A stretch of 64,000 nucleotides of DNA from Clostridia bacterium (GCA_017533795.1 JAFWIH010000020.1:98019-162018); one strand, 5' to 3'. Positions 1-8,426 are shown, counted from the stretch's first letter. Made by a program: numbers and translations. Notes: generated by a model from the sequence alone, not told the origin.

Positions 1-1443
1 CTTGTATAATCTGAATAATCGTTTATTTTTAAAAATGTTTGCCCGTTAAAACTGTAATACAACTTATCATTTATCCTTATAATTCTTACATTTGTAATAG
101 TATTAGGAATGTTATCTACATTACTAGTTGCAGTTTTTCCACTTGTTGCTAATGTCATTAATTCACTAGATATATTTTTTATTCTAAGTACATTCTTTGT
201 AGCGCTCATTAATGTGTCATTATTAGAACTATTCCCTAAACTTACTATGTCAAATGACATCTCAAAATTTCTATGAATATTATTAGCTGTATATAAATAA
301 ACACTTGTATTAATGTATCCATTCTGTGCAAAGTTGTATTGGCCATTGAAAGTATATTCTTCTTCTTCTTCAATAACATCAGGTAATATCCATTTTGCAT
401 AAAGAACAGTATCTCCTGTTGGAGTATATGTTTCCCCTCCATATCCTACTCTATTTGTAAAACTCGAGTCACTATACCAGCCTTTAAAAACATACCCTGT
501 TCTATCTGGATTAGGTAATGTTATAGGTGCTTCTGAAGCTTCATAATAATTTTTAACTGTTATATTAGATAGTTCTCCAACAAAGCATTTATTTGGAGCA
601 TTGTTGTTAATGTCTGAACCAATAAGTAAGTTAGAACTTATTCTACTTGTATAGTTTGTAAAATCACCTATTTGTGACAAATTTGAATCACTACCTGTAA
701 GTAAATCACCATATAATACTTTATTTTCTCTTGTTATTAGAACATTTTGTACTGCACTCGTTGCTAGATTAGTTTCTGTAACACTATTTTGGGCATTAGT
801 AACCTTTAAAGCATATTGGCTACTAGAAATCAATCTTAATAAAAATCCATGCCATGGTGAGACACTATGGTCTACACAGTTAACTATTGTATTTTGTTTC
901 TTGTCTTGTTTTGTATCATAAGTATAGCTATCAATGTCAACCGTAAGTTCAAAGTCTCTGTCAAAATTTTCGCTAGAAAATAAAGCTATACCTGTATCAA
1001 GCCATGAACTACCGTTAAATTCTATATTATCTCCATATACATATTTTATACTAAAATCTTGTAATTGTGGTAATTCTCCATCTATTACTAATGCTCCTGT
1101 TACATCAGGAATGGTTAAAGTACCATTTGCATATGTATAATCGGTTCCAGATGTCAGTTGTACACCACCCATAGAAACAGCTTGTATTGTAGGTGGATTT
1201 GTAAATGTGTATGAATATGTTTCCATATATCTAATAGTAGAAGGGTATGAAGATGAATTGTCAATGTGCAAATATGTAACACTTAATTGTTGCCATTCTC
1301 CTGTTGCAGTTCCATTTATTCTTAATGTAGTTGAAAAGGCTGCATATGATATTGAAAGAAACATTAATGCAAATACAAAAGCAACAGCAATATATGATGT
1401 TTTTATGGTTTTTCGCTTTCGTCTTATTTTATATTTTTTCATA
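1..1443 (-). CDS. Large SipW-type-signal surface protein with LamG-like and InlB repeat (partial, 3' end outside window)
   Basis: An open frame starts at ATG 1443 behind a good ribosome site (AAGGAGG) and stays open for 481 codons to the window edge, so the gene is truncated by the window, not broken. The N-terminus is basic (MKKYKIRRKRK) followed by a hydrophobic segment and then FSTTLRINGTATG, almost the same as the mature start of the TasA-like protein at 3869-4438, so it is probably exported by the neighbouring SipW-like peptidase. Two stretches starting FNGSSWLDTG and FNGQYNFAQNGY look like paired LamG/concanavalin-like beta-sandwich modules. Between them GYVFKGWYSD and VLYAKW are the hallmark of the Listeria-Bacteroides (InlB B / Flg_new) repeat. 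Likely a cell-surface or matrix adhesin; ligand unknown. It is the last visible gene of the export locus. Confidence 0.8.
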
Positions 1444-1467
1444 TTCAACCTCCTTACTTAATAAATT

Positions 1468-1499
1468 CCCCACCGATTTTTTTGGTAAATCTGTGGGGG
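1468..1499 (-). terminator. Hairpin between DUF5305-like gene and downstream surface-protein gene
   Basis: CCCCACCGATTT pairs with AAATCTGTGGGG (one mismatch). On the minus strand it lies just after the stop at 1504 and before the ribosome site of the gene at 1443. The following T-run is weak (GGGGAATTTATT), so it may be a partial terminator that lowers expression of the downstream gene. Confidence 0.5.
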
Positions 1500-1503
1500 C
1501 TTA

Positions 1504-2562
1504 TTATTTTTTCAAAATATATCTATAACTTGTTTTTCCACTCATTACAGAGAACCATGCTTCTTCGTTTTCTTTTTTATTATAATATAAAATTGGCTTA
1601 AATAATTCCTCAGAAATCTTAACAATTTCGCCAAAATCGTTTACAAAGATAACTTCTAGTTCTTCATCATTAGGTTTTGTACTTACTTCAACTATCTTAT
1701 CTTGACAAATCTTTAATAATCTGTTTAATTCATATTTATATGGATTTTTTATTTTATTAATTGATTTTGCTCTAAGTGCATGTATTAACAAAATCACAGC
1801 AATTAATGTAATTATTCCATCTATAATAATTATAATTGTTATTTGTTGTTCAGTTACTTTATATTCTTTAGAAATATATTCTGTTCTTTCTGTATCATTT
1901 TCACCTGAAAGTTTAGTTGTTTTTTCTGCTAAATCAACATTTATAACTGGTGAAAATTCATCTATAACTTCTTTTTCTTCTACATTAGTAGAAACCTTAA
2001 CTTTTAATGTTACTGTATATTTAGCATCTATTGTCATTCCAAGTTGTTGTTTAAAGTCATTTAATATTTTGTTTTTTTCTTTTAAGTCAAGCTCTAATTT
2101 TTCTTTTATTTTAAAGTTATCACTTGATACTTTTTCCGTTTTTTCTTTTAACAGTTTTTCAGATTTTTCCCAAATCTTTTGTTCTTCACCATTTTTGGTA
2201 TATACAACTTGCATCTTGCCTTCAACCCAATAAGTATAGTTTAAATCAGATTGTTTACTTGCTGAATATTCATAATTTAAATCTAGGTTTATGTTCTGAA
2301 TTAAGTCAGTAACATATGCTAAATTTTTATCTACTACATCATTATTTGTCATGTATTTGTTATTTACTAAGTTTATTTTATAATCATAATGAAACTTATC
2401 TGTATACCTATATACTTCCTTAGTAAATGTACTTGAGCTTTCTTCCTGCAAATTGTTAAATAAGCTACTTAAGGAGAAAACTAACATAATTATAGAAATT
2501 ATAATAAATGTATATTTTGTTGATTTGCGCATTCTATTTTTTGTTTTATATCTTGATGCCAT
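1504..2562 (-). CDS. DUF5305-like membrane protein of the SipW locus
   Basis: 352 residues. There is one N-terminal membrane segment (about 15-35), a long extracytoplasmic domain rich in charged and Thr/Ser residues, a second membrane helix (about 242-263, an Ile-rich stretch), then a basic cytoplasmic tail. This two-helix layout and the gene's place beside a SipW/archaeal-type signal peptidase match the DUF5305 family as I remember it; that family has no established biochemical role. The start at 2562 follows AAGGGGAA at good spacing. It sits 26 bp downstream of the signal peptidase gene and 60 bp before the surface-protein gene, so it is probably co-transcribed and helps export or assembly of the SipW substrates. 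Assignment by pattern only. Confidence 0.6.
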   Translation of the reverse strand: MASRYKTKNRMRKSTKYTFIIISIIMLVFSLSSLFNNLQEESSSTFTKEVYRYTDKFHYDYKINLVNNKYMTNNDVVDKNLAYVTDLIQNINLDLNYEYSASKQSDLNYTYWVEGKMQVVYTKNGEEQKIWEKSEKLLKEKTEKVSSDNFKIKEKLELDLKEKNKILNDFKQQLGMTIDAKYTVTLKVKVSTNVEEKEVIDEFSPVINVDLAEKTTKLSGENDTERTEYISKEYKVTEQQITIIIIIDGIITLIAVILLIHALRAKSINKIKNPYKYELNRLLKICQDKIVEVSTKPNDEELEVIFVNDFGEIVKISEELFKPILYYNKKENEEAWFSVMSGKTSYRYILKK

Positions 2563-2588
2563 TTTAAATTCCCCTTTCTTTTGTTAAT

Positions 2589-3605
2589 TTATGATTTATC
2601 TCCTGTGTCAACGTCAACCATTTGGTCTTCTACTTGTAATATGTGTAACCAAATTGCAGGATACCCAATATACTTTATTTTAAATATGTTTTTACCAATT
2701 AGTTGATCTTCACGTACTTCTTCTTTATCTGGAGTACTATTATTATCTCCTTTTGTGACAAAATAGAATTCTCCATTTTTTTGTTTCTTTTCTATAATTC
2801 TATGTATTACAGTGTATCCTTCCATTTGATATTCTATAATGTCTCCTACATTTACATCATTTGCATTGCATTTTTTAATAATTGCTACATCTCCAACGCA
2901 AATTTCCTTTTCCATACTTCCTGTTGCAATGGCTACAGGTTTTATTGGGAATATACCCACAGCAAACCAAACCCCTAAAACTATTAATACAATCAGTGGA
3001 ATTATATTTTTGGGGTCTGAGTTTTCAATACTTTCTCTTGACTTTAAATGTTTTAACCTGTTTTTTGTAAACCTAATATATAAGAACAAAACAAATGGTA
3101 TTGATGTATCTATTATTGTAACCATTATCCATGGAGAATTTGGTATAATAGGTGACACCCAAAAATATAAATTAGTTAATAGTTGGTATATAATTGCAGG
3201 TATGCAATTACTATATATTGATGTATATGAAAATACCATATTTATTGCAATATAAGGGATAGTTTTTTGCAATATGTATTTGGTTAATGTAAATATTGGA
3301 ATTCTATGTCCAATAAATTTAGTGAATTCAAAATCTATTATAACGTATACAAACGATATTAATAATGCAATTTTTGTTTTGTCTTTGTCATATACATTAT
3401 TTATTAATTTATATCTTATATACTCTTTTGCAACAATTACTGTGCCAAGCATCCACAAATTATGTATCAAGCCACGAATTGTTGTACTATATGGATTATG
3501 TCCAAATGTTACAACTAAGCCAGATAGCATATATACTATAATAAATATTAAAGAAGCTATTATAGCATATTGTATAATTGGTTTTTGCATTTTTTTATTT
3601 TCCAT
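2589..3605 (-). CDS. SipW-like (S26B) signal peptidase I with polytopic N-terminal domain
   Basis: 338 residues from ATG 3605. Several membrane segments fill the first 220 residues. The C-terminal part is the S26B (ER/archaeal-type, SipW) catalytic domain: GSM with Ser230, then VGD, IHR with His268 in place of the Lys of ordinary bacterial LepB, and TKGDNN with Asp287. SipW removes signal peptides from TasA-like proteins, and both flanking genes carry such signals. The start is doubtful: the ribosome site before 3605 is weak, and an upstream frame (3661-3777) with a strong site encodes another membrane segment that would join this protein after a one-base shift. Either the gene begins at 3605 or it is frameshifted in its 5' end. 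The catalytic domain is intact. Confidence 0.8.
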   Translation of the reverse strand: MENKKMQKPIIQYAIIASLIFIIVYMLSGLVVTFGHNPYSTTIRGLIHNLWMLGTVIVAKEYIRYKLINNVYDKDKTKIALLISFVYVIIDFEFTKFIGHRIPIFTLTKYILQKTIPYIAINMVFSYTSIYSNCIPAIIYQLLTNLYFWVSPIIPNSPWIMVTIIDTSIPFVLFLYIRFTKNRLKHLKSRESIENSDPKNIIPLIVLIVLGVWFAVGIFPIKPVAIATGSMEKEICVGDVAIIKKCNANDVNVGDIIEYQMEGYTVIHRIIEKKQKNGEFYFVTKGDNNSTPDKEEVREDQLIGKNIFKIKYIGYPAIWLHILQVEDQMVDVDTGDKS

Positions 3606-3660
3606 GCTTTTTCCAAGTGCAAAGTATAAAAAAATTGCAACGCCAATCCAAAAAATTGGA

Positions 3661-3777
3661 TTAATTATATAAAGATATACAATATTTATTTCTTTTATTA
3701 ATTTTAAACTGCCGAAGTAGTCCGTAAAGAAGCATTACAATAATTGTAATAATTGTTGCTACTTTTGATTTTTGCAT
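3661..3777 (-). pseudogene. Probable out-of-frame 5' end of the SipW-like peptidase gene
   Basis: ATG 3777 follows AAAGAGGTAAGACA, a good ribosome site. It opens a 38-codon frame, MQKSKVATIITIIVMLLYG..., with a membrane helix. It stops at 3661, while the +1 frame reads ...NPIFWIGVAIFLYFALGKS straight into MENKK of the peptidase at 3605, adding another membrane helix. The two frames overlap for about 100 bases around an A-rich stretch (AAAATTAATAAAAGAAATAAA). This is what a single-base indel in a longer gene would look like. It could be a true mutation, an assembly error, or a separate leader peptide. Confidence 0.5.
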
Positions 3778-3819
3778 TGTCTTACCTCTTTATTTTTGAA
3801 TTAAATTAGGAAAATCAAG

Positions 3820-3855
3820 ACAAGGGCATAAACCTTTGTTAGTCTATACCCTTGT
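3820..3855 (-). terminator. Hairpin after the TasA-like gene
   Basis: ACAAGGGCATA pairs with TATACCCTTGT around a loop of about 14 bases (a C-A mismatch inside). On the minus strand it lies 14 bases after the stop of the TasA-like gene and is followed by TTGATTTTCC. It probably attenuates transcription into the peptidase gene so the abundant structural protein is made in excess. Confidence 0.55.
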
Positions 3856-3868
3856 TGTTTTTCTCAAA

Positions 3869-4438
3869 CTATGGTTGTGCATCTGTATGTGATGGTGTAC
3901 CAGTAAATTCTGTTGTTTCTTGTGTATAGTTGTATGTAATTGTAAATGTTTTATTACCTAAAGCTGCAACTGTAGATGTAGTTTTCCATTTAACAAGAAA
4001 TGTTGCTGTACAAGTTCCACCATTTGCTGCAAGCACTTCATTTTCAGCTGGTCCAGCAGCTTGAGTTACTTCAAAATCAGTATCTGTACCTGTAACTGTA
4101 AATCCAGTTAATTTTGCAGGCATAGTACTATTGTTTGTAACAACTGCTTCTAGTAAAACTCCGTCGCCTGGGTATGCTAAATCAACTGATGCTGTGATTG
4201 TATCGTTTGTTTTAGTTGTTGTAGATATAGTAGCTGTGTTGTTATGTGTATTATCTACAGTAGTACCATCTGCTTTTAGCCATCTTGTTTGAGTGAACCT
4301 AACATCCCAGCTACCTGTACCTGTTGCAGTACCATTAATAGTTAATGTTGCTGTAAATGTAGCATAGCCTAAAGCTAATGCTAATAATATTACAACTAGA
4401 GCTATTACTAGCGCACTTCTTTTCTTTGTTTTTTTCAT
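3869..4438 (-). CDS. TasA-like protein with SipW-dependent signal peptide
   Basis: 189 residues. The N-terminus is MKKTKKRSALVIALVVILLA followed by LALGYATFTATLTINGTATG: a basic start, one hydrophobic helix, then the Ala/Thr-rich junction typical of SipW-type (alternate-signal) exported proteins. The rest is a Thr/Asn-rich beta-sandwich-like domain with almost no Cys, as in TasA/camelysin-type fibre or matrix proteins. It is the first gene of a minus-strand set with the SipW-like peptidase, the DUF5305-like protein and the InlB-repeat protein. Start at 4438 follows TTAGGAGGGAGATTCAA, an excellent site. Likely a secreted matrix or fibre subunit; whether it polymerises cannot be told from sequence. 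Confidence 0.75.
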   Translation of the reverse strand: MKKTKKRSALVIALVVILLALALGYATFTATLTINGTATGTGSWDVRFTQTRWLKADGTTVDNTHNNTATISTTTKTNDTITASVDLAYPGDGVLLEAVVTNNSTMPAKLTGFTVTGTDTDFEVTQAAGPAENEVLAANGGTCTATFLVKWKTTSTVAALGNKTFTITYNYTQETTEFTGTPSHTDAQP

Positions 4439-4462
4439 TTGAATCTCCCTCCTAATTTATTC

Positions 4463-4490
4463 TATATATAGTGTAATATTTTAAATGCAA
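4463..4490 (-). promoter_or_regulatory. Candidate promoter of the TasA-like/SipW locus
   Basis: Minus strand: TTGCAT (4490-4485), 16-base spacer, TATATA (4468-4463), 25 bases before the start at 4438. Good boxes but a short spacer. Confidence 0.5.
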
Positions 4491-4517
4491 AAATACAATT
4501 ACAGAAATATGTTTTTT

Positions 4518-4547
4518 TTATTACAAAATTGTTGCATTTTGTAATAA
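4518..4547. repeat. Perfect 11-bp inverted repeat in the divergent intergenic region
   Basis: TTATTACAAAA (4518-4528) and TTTTGTAATAA (4537-4547) form a perfect inverted repeat with an 8-base centre. It lies between the TasA-like gene and the divergent gene at 4645, upstream of the candidate TasA-like promoter. There is no gene 3' end here, so an operator is more likely than a terminator. Confidence 0.5.
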
Positions 4548-4644
4548 ATTTGTAACTTTATTTTAATTTAATTGTAATGGCTTTTTTTATTAAAGTATGT
4601 TATATTATTTTTGTAGATTATTATTTACAAAGGAGAAAAGTTTT

Positions 4645-5670
4645 ATGAATACCTCTATTTATAATAATACATTTTTAAATAGTCTATTTACTGCAAAAGA
4701 ATTTAAATTTATAGAAGATATGGATTCAGATTCGCAAAAATATGATTCTTTATTAAAAGTTGAAATTGCATATAGAGATAAAATAGTAACATTTATAAAT
4801 GTATTAAGAGACAAAATGGTTAAAGGTGAAAACTTTGAAGAAAACGAAAGTTTAGATGATCTTTTAAAAACATCTCAAGAATGTTTTGATAAAGTTAATG
4901 AAAATATAAAAACTATACAGGGCAATAAAGAAACTTCAGATAATATTAATAAAAAAATTGTAGATTTATTAATAAATATAGATTCACAAATAGACAATAT
5001 GCCAGCTTCAAAGTTTTACGATCAAGCTTCTAATTTAAAAGACGAAATAAGTGCATATACAGAGAAAGTAGAAAGTTTTAAGCCTACACTGGAAGCAAAT
5101 GATTCATCTATAAATGCTTTTCTAGATAAAGAAACAGTTAAAAAATATCTTGATAGCATAATAAATATAGAAGAAGAACCTGTAATTGAAGATGAACCTT
5201 CTGACGTTGTAAAAACAATAAGTGAAGATGAATTAAATGAATTATCTGAAAACATAAAAGAAGACAATGACACTCTTTTGGTATCTGAAAAGGATAGTAA
5301 AGTATACCTACCTTATTCAAAAGAAGAAGTTCTTGAATACTTAGAGCAATACCCTAAACAGTATAAATCATTTTCAGATGTAGTAAACCAAGAATTTATT
5401 TTTCCTATAGACTTTTATATTAAACACCCAATAATTGCACGTTTTAGGGAAACTTATGCATTAATTCGTGATAGAGAATCAAAAGCTATTATAGATGCAT
5501 TTAAAATGGCAATGGATACAATGTTCCATCATGATTTAAACCCAGCAATAATTGCAGCATGTAAATCCCAAAAGCAACTAGAAAAATATATAACTTGTTT
5601 AGAAAAGAAAAAATTAGAAGAGTTTAATGACTTTAAAATAAAATTTGAAGTAACACCTTTAAAAGCATAA
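4645..5670 (+). CDS. Unknown acidic, helix-rich cytoplasmic protein
   Basis: I do not recognise this 341-residue protein. ATG 4645 is chosen over 4597 because AAAGGAGAAAAG stands at the right distance. There is no signal peptide or membrane helix. Residues 1-170 are charged and predicted-helical with coiled-coil character (Lys/Glu/Asp/Asn rich). A very acidic linker (about 175-220, with EEEPVIEDEPSD) follows. The C-terminal 120 residues are better ordered, with aromatic-rich sequence (YLEQYPKQYKSF, FPIDFYIKHPIIARFRETYA) and HH at FHHDLNPAI. It stands alone as a plus-strand gene, divergent from the TasA-like locus, and ends directly in a strong terminator. It could be a structural or scaffolding protein; no function is claimed. 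Confidence 0.75.
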   Translation: MNTSIYNNTFLNSLFTAKEFKFIEDMDSDSQKYDSLLKVEIAYRDKIVTFINVLRDKMVKGENFEENESLDDLLKTSQECFDKVNENIKTIQGNKETSDNINKKIVDLLINIDSQIDNMPASKFYDQASNLKDEISAYTEKVESFKPTLEANDSSINAFLDKETVKKYLDSIINIEEEPVIEDEPSDVVKTISEDELNELSENIKEDNDTLLVSEKDSKVYLPYSKEEVLEYLEQYPKQYKSFSDVVNQEFIFPIDFYIKHPIIARFRETYALIRDRESKAIIDAFKMAMDTMFHHDLNPAIIAACKSQKQLEKYITCLEKKKLEEFNDFKIKFEVTPLKA

Positions 5671-5704
5671 AAGGACGAGCTTGAAAAAGCTCGTCCTCTT
5701 TTTT
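5671..5704. terminator. Strong rho-independent terminator
   Basis: GGACGAGCTT-GAAA-AAGCTCGTCC (GAAA loop, 10-bp stem) followed by TCTTTTTT. It starts right after the stop of the gene at 4645-5670. The A-run on its left side could also stop the convergent small gene at 5720-6004. Confidence 0.9.
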
Positions 5705-5719
5705 GCTCTTTTAAGAGCT

Positions 5720-6004
5720 TTACGCCGGAATCTTAAACAGCATCTCAACCCTCATGAGTTGCAAATTGTCTTCCGCAACACAATCGTAGTTTTCAAAAAG
5801 CTGCTTCTTTGCATCGTAGAACTCCTGGTTTACTTCCACGAGTTCCTGCAAGGAGACACCAGTCGAAAGCGAAGCCAACACCATGGCCTCTGTAACAAAC
5901 CGATCGACATCCTGTTCGCATACAAAGTTATCCCACGCATGTGGTATAGTTGCCTCCAGATCGCTCCAGTCAACAACATCCCACTTGTAGTTCTTTCTTG
6001 CCAT
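5720..6004 (-). CDS. Small acidic protein with atypical codon usage, unknown
   Basis: 94 residues, no signal peptide, no membrane helix, mostly helical by composition (WSDLEATIPHAWDNF, VEVNQEFYDAKKQLFENY). Start at 6004 follows AGGAGGTAGCAC. Its codons end in G/C far more than the neighbours' (AAC, TAC, AAG, CAG, CTG, GAC, CTC), so it looks recently acquired or under different selection. It has its own near-consensus promoter inside the 3' end of glyS and a leader of about 95 bases with a hairpin. It faces the gene at 4645 across a shared terminator. I recognise no family. Confidence 0.7.
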   Translation of the reverse strand: MARKNYKWDVVDWSDLEATIPHAWDNFVCEQDVDRFVTEAMVLASLSTGVSLQELVEVNQEFYDAKKQLFENYDCVAEDNLQLMRVEMLFKIPA

Positions 6005-6057
6005 GTGCTACCTCCTATTCTTCGATTGAATTGTCAAAGCTTGGAGGATAGCACATA

Positions 6058-6080
6058 AGCCCTCCAAACTTTGGAAGGCT
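6058..6080 (-). promoter_or_regulatory. Hairpin in the leader of the small atypical gene
   Basis: AGCC-C-TCCAAA / TTTGGA-A-GGCT forms a bulged hairpin just downstream of the promoter at 6105-6133. On the minus strand no T-run follows, so it is not an obvious terminator of glyS; on the plus strand CTTTTCT follows. Confidence 0.4.
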
Positions 6081-6104
6081 CTTTTCTACAAGTCTTCGTA
6101 TGCT

Positions 6105-6133
6105 ATTATAACACACTATTTTCTAAAATTCAA
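6105..6133 (-). promoter_or_regulatory. Promoter of the small gene at 5720-6004
   Basis: Minus strand: TTGAAT (6133-6128), 17-base spacer, TATAAT (6110-6105). The -35 box lies inside the last codons of glyS. Confidence 0.7.
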
Positions 6134-7505
6134 TTCTTTTTGCAATATAATTTTCCAATTCATCAATTTTTACTCTAACTTGTTCCATTGTATCTCTATC
6201 TCTTATTGTTACAGATTCATCTTCTATTGTATCAAAATCAACAGTTACGCAGTATGGTGTACCAATTTCGTCTTCTCGTCTATAACGTTTTCCAATGCTA
6301 CCTGCTTCATCATAATCACACATAAATTTTTTAGATAATCTTGAATATACTTCGTCTGCTTTTTCTGATAATTTTTTAGATAATGGTAAAACCGCAACTT
6401 TGTATGGAGCTAAAGCTGGGTGTAAATGTAATACAGTTCTTGTATCTCCATCTGCAATTTCTTCTTCATCATAGCTATTACATAAAAATGCTAAAACAAC
6501 TCTATCTGCACCTAGTGATGGTTCTATTACATATGGTACATATTTTTGTTTTGTTTCTGGGTCTTGGTAAGACATATCTTGCTTTGAGTGATTCATGTGT
6601 TGAGTTAAGTCATAATCTGTTCTATCTGCAATTCCCCATAATTCTCCCCATCCAAATGGAAATGCAAATTCTATGTCTGTTGTTGCTTTACTGTAAAATA
6701 CCAATTCTTCTGGTGAATGGTCTCTTAAACGAATATTCTCTTTTTTCATACCTAAGTCTAAAAGCCATTTTTCACAAAAGTCTTTCCAATATTTATGCCA
6801 TTCTAAGTCAGTCCCTGGTTCACAGAAAAACTCTAATTCCATTTGTTCAAATTCACGTGTTCTAAATGTAAAGTTTCCAGGTGTAATTTCGTTTCTAAAT
6901 GCTTTACCTATTTGAGCAATACCCATAGGCATTTTCTTTCTTGAAGTTCTTAATACATTTTTAAAGTCTACAAATATACCTTGTGCTGTTTCTGGTCTTA
7001 AATAAATTTCAGCTGTAGAATCTTCAGTTACACCTTGAAATGTTTTAAACATTAGATTAAACTTTCTTATTCCAGTAAAATTTGTTTTTCCACAACTTGG
7101 GCATGGTATTTTATTTTTTTCTATAAAACTTGTTAATTCATCATCAGACATACCATCTGCTATCATGTCTTTGCCATTATCATGTGCCCATTCTTCTATT
7201 AATTTATCTGCTCTATGTCTTGTTTTACATTCTTTACAATCTATTAATGGATCAGAAAATCCACCAACATGGCCAGATGCAACCCAAGTTTCTGGATTCA
7301 TTAAAATTGCAGCATCTAACCCTACTATATTTTTTTGTTCTTGAATAAATTTTTTTCTCCATGCATTTTTAACATTATTCTTTATTTCATTGCCTAATGG
7401 CCCATAGTCCCATGTATTTGCTAATCCACCATAGATTTCAGATCCAGGATAAATTATACCTCTATTTTTGCAAAGTGCTACTAGTGTATCCATTGATTTT
7501 AACAT
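6123..7505 (-). CDS. glyS: Glycyl-tRNA synthetase, single-chain dimeric type
   Basis: 460 residues, the length of bacterial alpha2-type GlyRS (GlyQS). It charges tRNA-Gly with glycine. The start [16 protein letters not shown]...YPGSEIYGG is characteristic. Class II motif 2 is visible as [10 protein letters not shown]...RTREFEQME, and motif 3 at [10 protein letters not shown]. The zinc-like pair CKECKTRH and CPSCGKTNF lies in the insertion. The C-terminal anticodon-binding domain starts near [15 protein letters not shown]. Start 7505 has AAGGAGGAAAATTTT upstream. No T-box fits the roughly 120-base upstream gap, which also holds the divergent tRNA-Trp promoter. Confidence 0.96.
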   Translation of the reverse strand: MLKSMDTLVALCKNRGIIYPGSEIYGGLANTWDYGPLGNEIKNNVKNAWRKKFIQEQKNIVGLDAAILMNPETWVASGHVGGFSDPLIDCKECKTRHRADKLIEEWAHDNGKDMIADGMSDDELTSFIEKNKIPCPSCGKTNFTGIRKFNLMFKTFQGVTEDSTAEIYLRPETAQGIFVDFKNVLRTSRKKMPMGIAQIGKAFRNEITPGNFTFRTREFEQMELEFFCEPGTDLEWHKYWKDFCEKWLLDLGMKKENIRLRDHSPEELVFYSKATTDIEFAFPFGWGELWGIADRTDYDLTQHMNHSKQDMSYQDPETKQKYVPYVIEPSLGADRVVLAFLCNSYDEEEIADGDTRTVLHLHPALAPYKVAVLPLSKKLSEKADEVYSRLSKKFMCDYDEAGSIGKRYRREDEIGTPYCVTVDFDTIEDESVTIRDRDTMEQVRVKIDELENYIAKRIEF

Positions 7506-7578
7506 AAAATTTTCCTCCTTGTACTTTAAATAGTATATTATCGAGTTGTAAAAAAGTCAATAAAATTTAAAAAAGTTA

Positions 7579-7607
7579 TTGCTAAAATGTAAATTTTATG
7601 CTAATAT
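7579..7607 (+). promoter_or_regulatory. Promoter of tRNA-Trp
   Basis: TTGCTA (7579-7584), 17-base spacer, TAATAT (7602-7607). Transcription would start about 13 bases before the tRNA. Confidence 0.65.
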
Positions 7608-7626
7608 TATAATTGTTATTTGAATT

Positions 7627-7702
7627 AGGGGTGTAGTGTCAATGGTTAGCACGATGGTCTCCAAAACCACAAGTCTGAGTTCGAGTCTTAGCACCCCTGC
7701 CA
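7627..7702 (+). tRNA. tRNA-Trp (anticodon CCA)
   Basis: Acceptor strands AGGGGTG (7627-7633) and CACCCCT (7692-7698), discriminator G, then encoded CCA at 7700-7702. The anticodon loop is CT-CCA-AA between GGT and ACC, giving anticodon CCA for tryptophan. The T-arm carries GTTCGAGTC. It stands alone with its own promoter and terminator. trpS is also in this window (35152) but not adjacent. Confidence 0.95.
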
Positions 7703-7707
7703 TTTTT

Positions 7708-7747
7708 AAAAGCCTTACACCCTAATTAGTGTAAGGCTTTATTTTTT
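7708..7747 (+). terminator. Terminator after tRNA-Trp
   Basis: AAAGCCTTACAC ... GTGTAAGGCTTT, a perfect 12-bp stem, then ATTTTTT. Confidence 0.92.
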
Positions 7748-7755
7748 CGATTGGA

Positions 7756-8351
7756 GTGATTTTTATTCTTAAAAGTTTTAATAGTTTTTTTATAATCTTA
7801 TCTTTTTTAGTTTTTTTTATTTGTATATTCTTTACACCTACACTCTTTGAATCTAAAAATTTGTCAGCCAATATATCTAATGAAATTTTAGCAATTAATC
7901 CTAATGGCTTTGTTTGGCCAACTCCAGGATATACAAGAATTAATTCTTTTTTTGGTAAGCGTTTTGCTCCAACAAAAGGAGCTTCAACTTTTCATAAGGG
8001 AATAGATATTGGTGCCCCAGAAGGGACCTCCTTTATTGCAGTTGCGGATGGTGAAATCACATTTGCAAATTTTTTAGGAGGTGGAGGTTATACTCTTACT
8101 CTAACTGTCCGGGAATTTAAAAATATCTTATTGTCATTGTAATCCTAATTTTATAGTTCATGTTGGAGATATAGTAAAGCAAGGCCAAGTTATACGGAAA
8201 CGTTGGCCCCAAATACGTATATGGCATTATAGGAAATCAATATAAAGATTCTAGTGGTAAGCCAACAAATGGTGCAACAACAGGCCCACACTTACATTTA
8301 GGAATTAGAAAAGATGGTGAATATGTTAATCCATTAGATTATTTTGAGTGA
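7756..8351 (+). pseudogene. Broken M23 (LytM-type) peptidase
   Basis: The first frame (GTG 7756 to stop 8142) gives a membrane anchor and the start of an M23 domain: WPTPGYTRINSFFGKRFAP and FHKGIDIGAPEGTSF with the zinc-binding HxxxD. It loses frame near 8110. The sequence resumes in another frame (NPNFIVHVGDIVKQGQVI), shifts again near 8205, and finishes with GPKYVYGIIGNQ and TTGPHLHLGIRKDGEYVNPL to the stop at 8351, including the HxH motif. At least two indels are therefore needed to restore an otherwise complete M23 domain of about 190 residues. The start site is poor too. It is related to the three intact M23 genes at 56666-60305 but without their coiled coils. Confidence 0.85.
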
Positions 8352-8393
8352 ATCGAGCAAGTGGTTCCAACCAACAATGGCGGTCAAATTACA

Positions 8394-8426
8394 AAAAAAA
8401 ACGTAGGTAGTTTTTCCTACGTTTTT
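8394..8426. terminator. Bidirectional terminator
   Basis: A-run, ACGTAGG, loop TAGTTTTT, CCTACGT, T-run. It serves the broken M23 gene (plus) and the membrane-protein gene ending at 8433 (minus). Confidence 0.85.

Noticed and set aside
3274-3672. Plus-strand frames opposite the SipW-like peptidase
   Set aside because: Ile/Tyr-rich shadow of a membrane-protein gene, no ribosome site.
5681-6058. Plus-strand frame of 125 codons covering the small gene at 5720-6004
   Set aside because: It begins inside the terminator hairpin, has no ribosome site, and the minus-strand frame has both a good site and a promoter.
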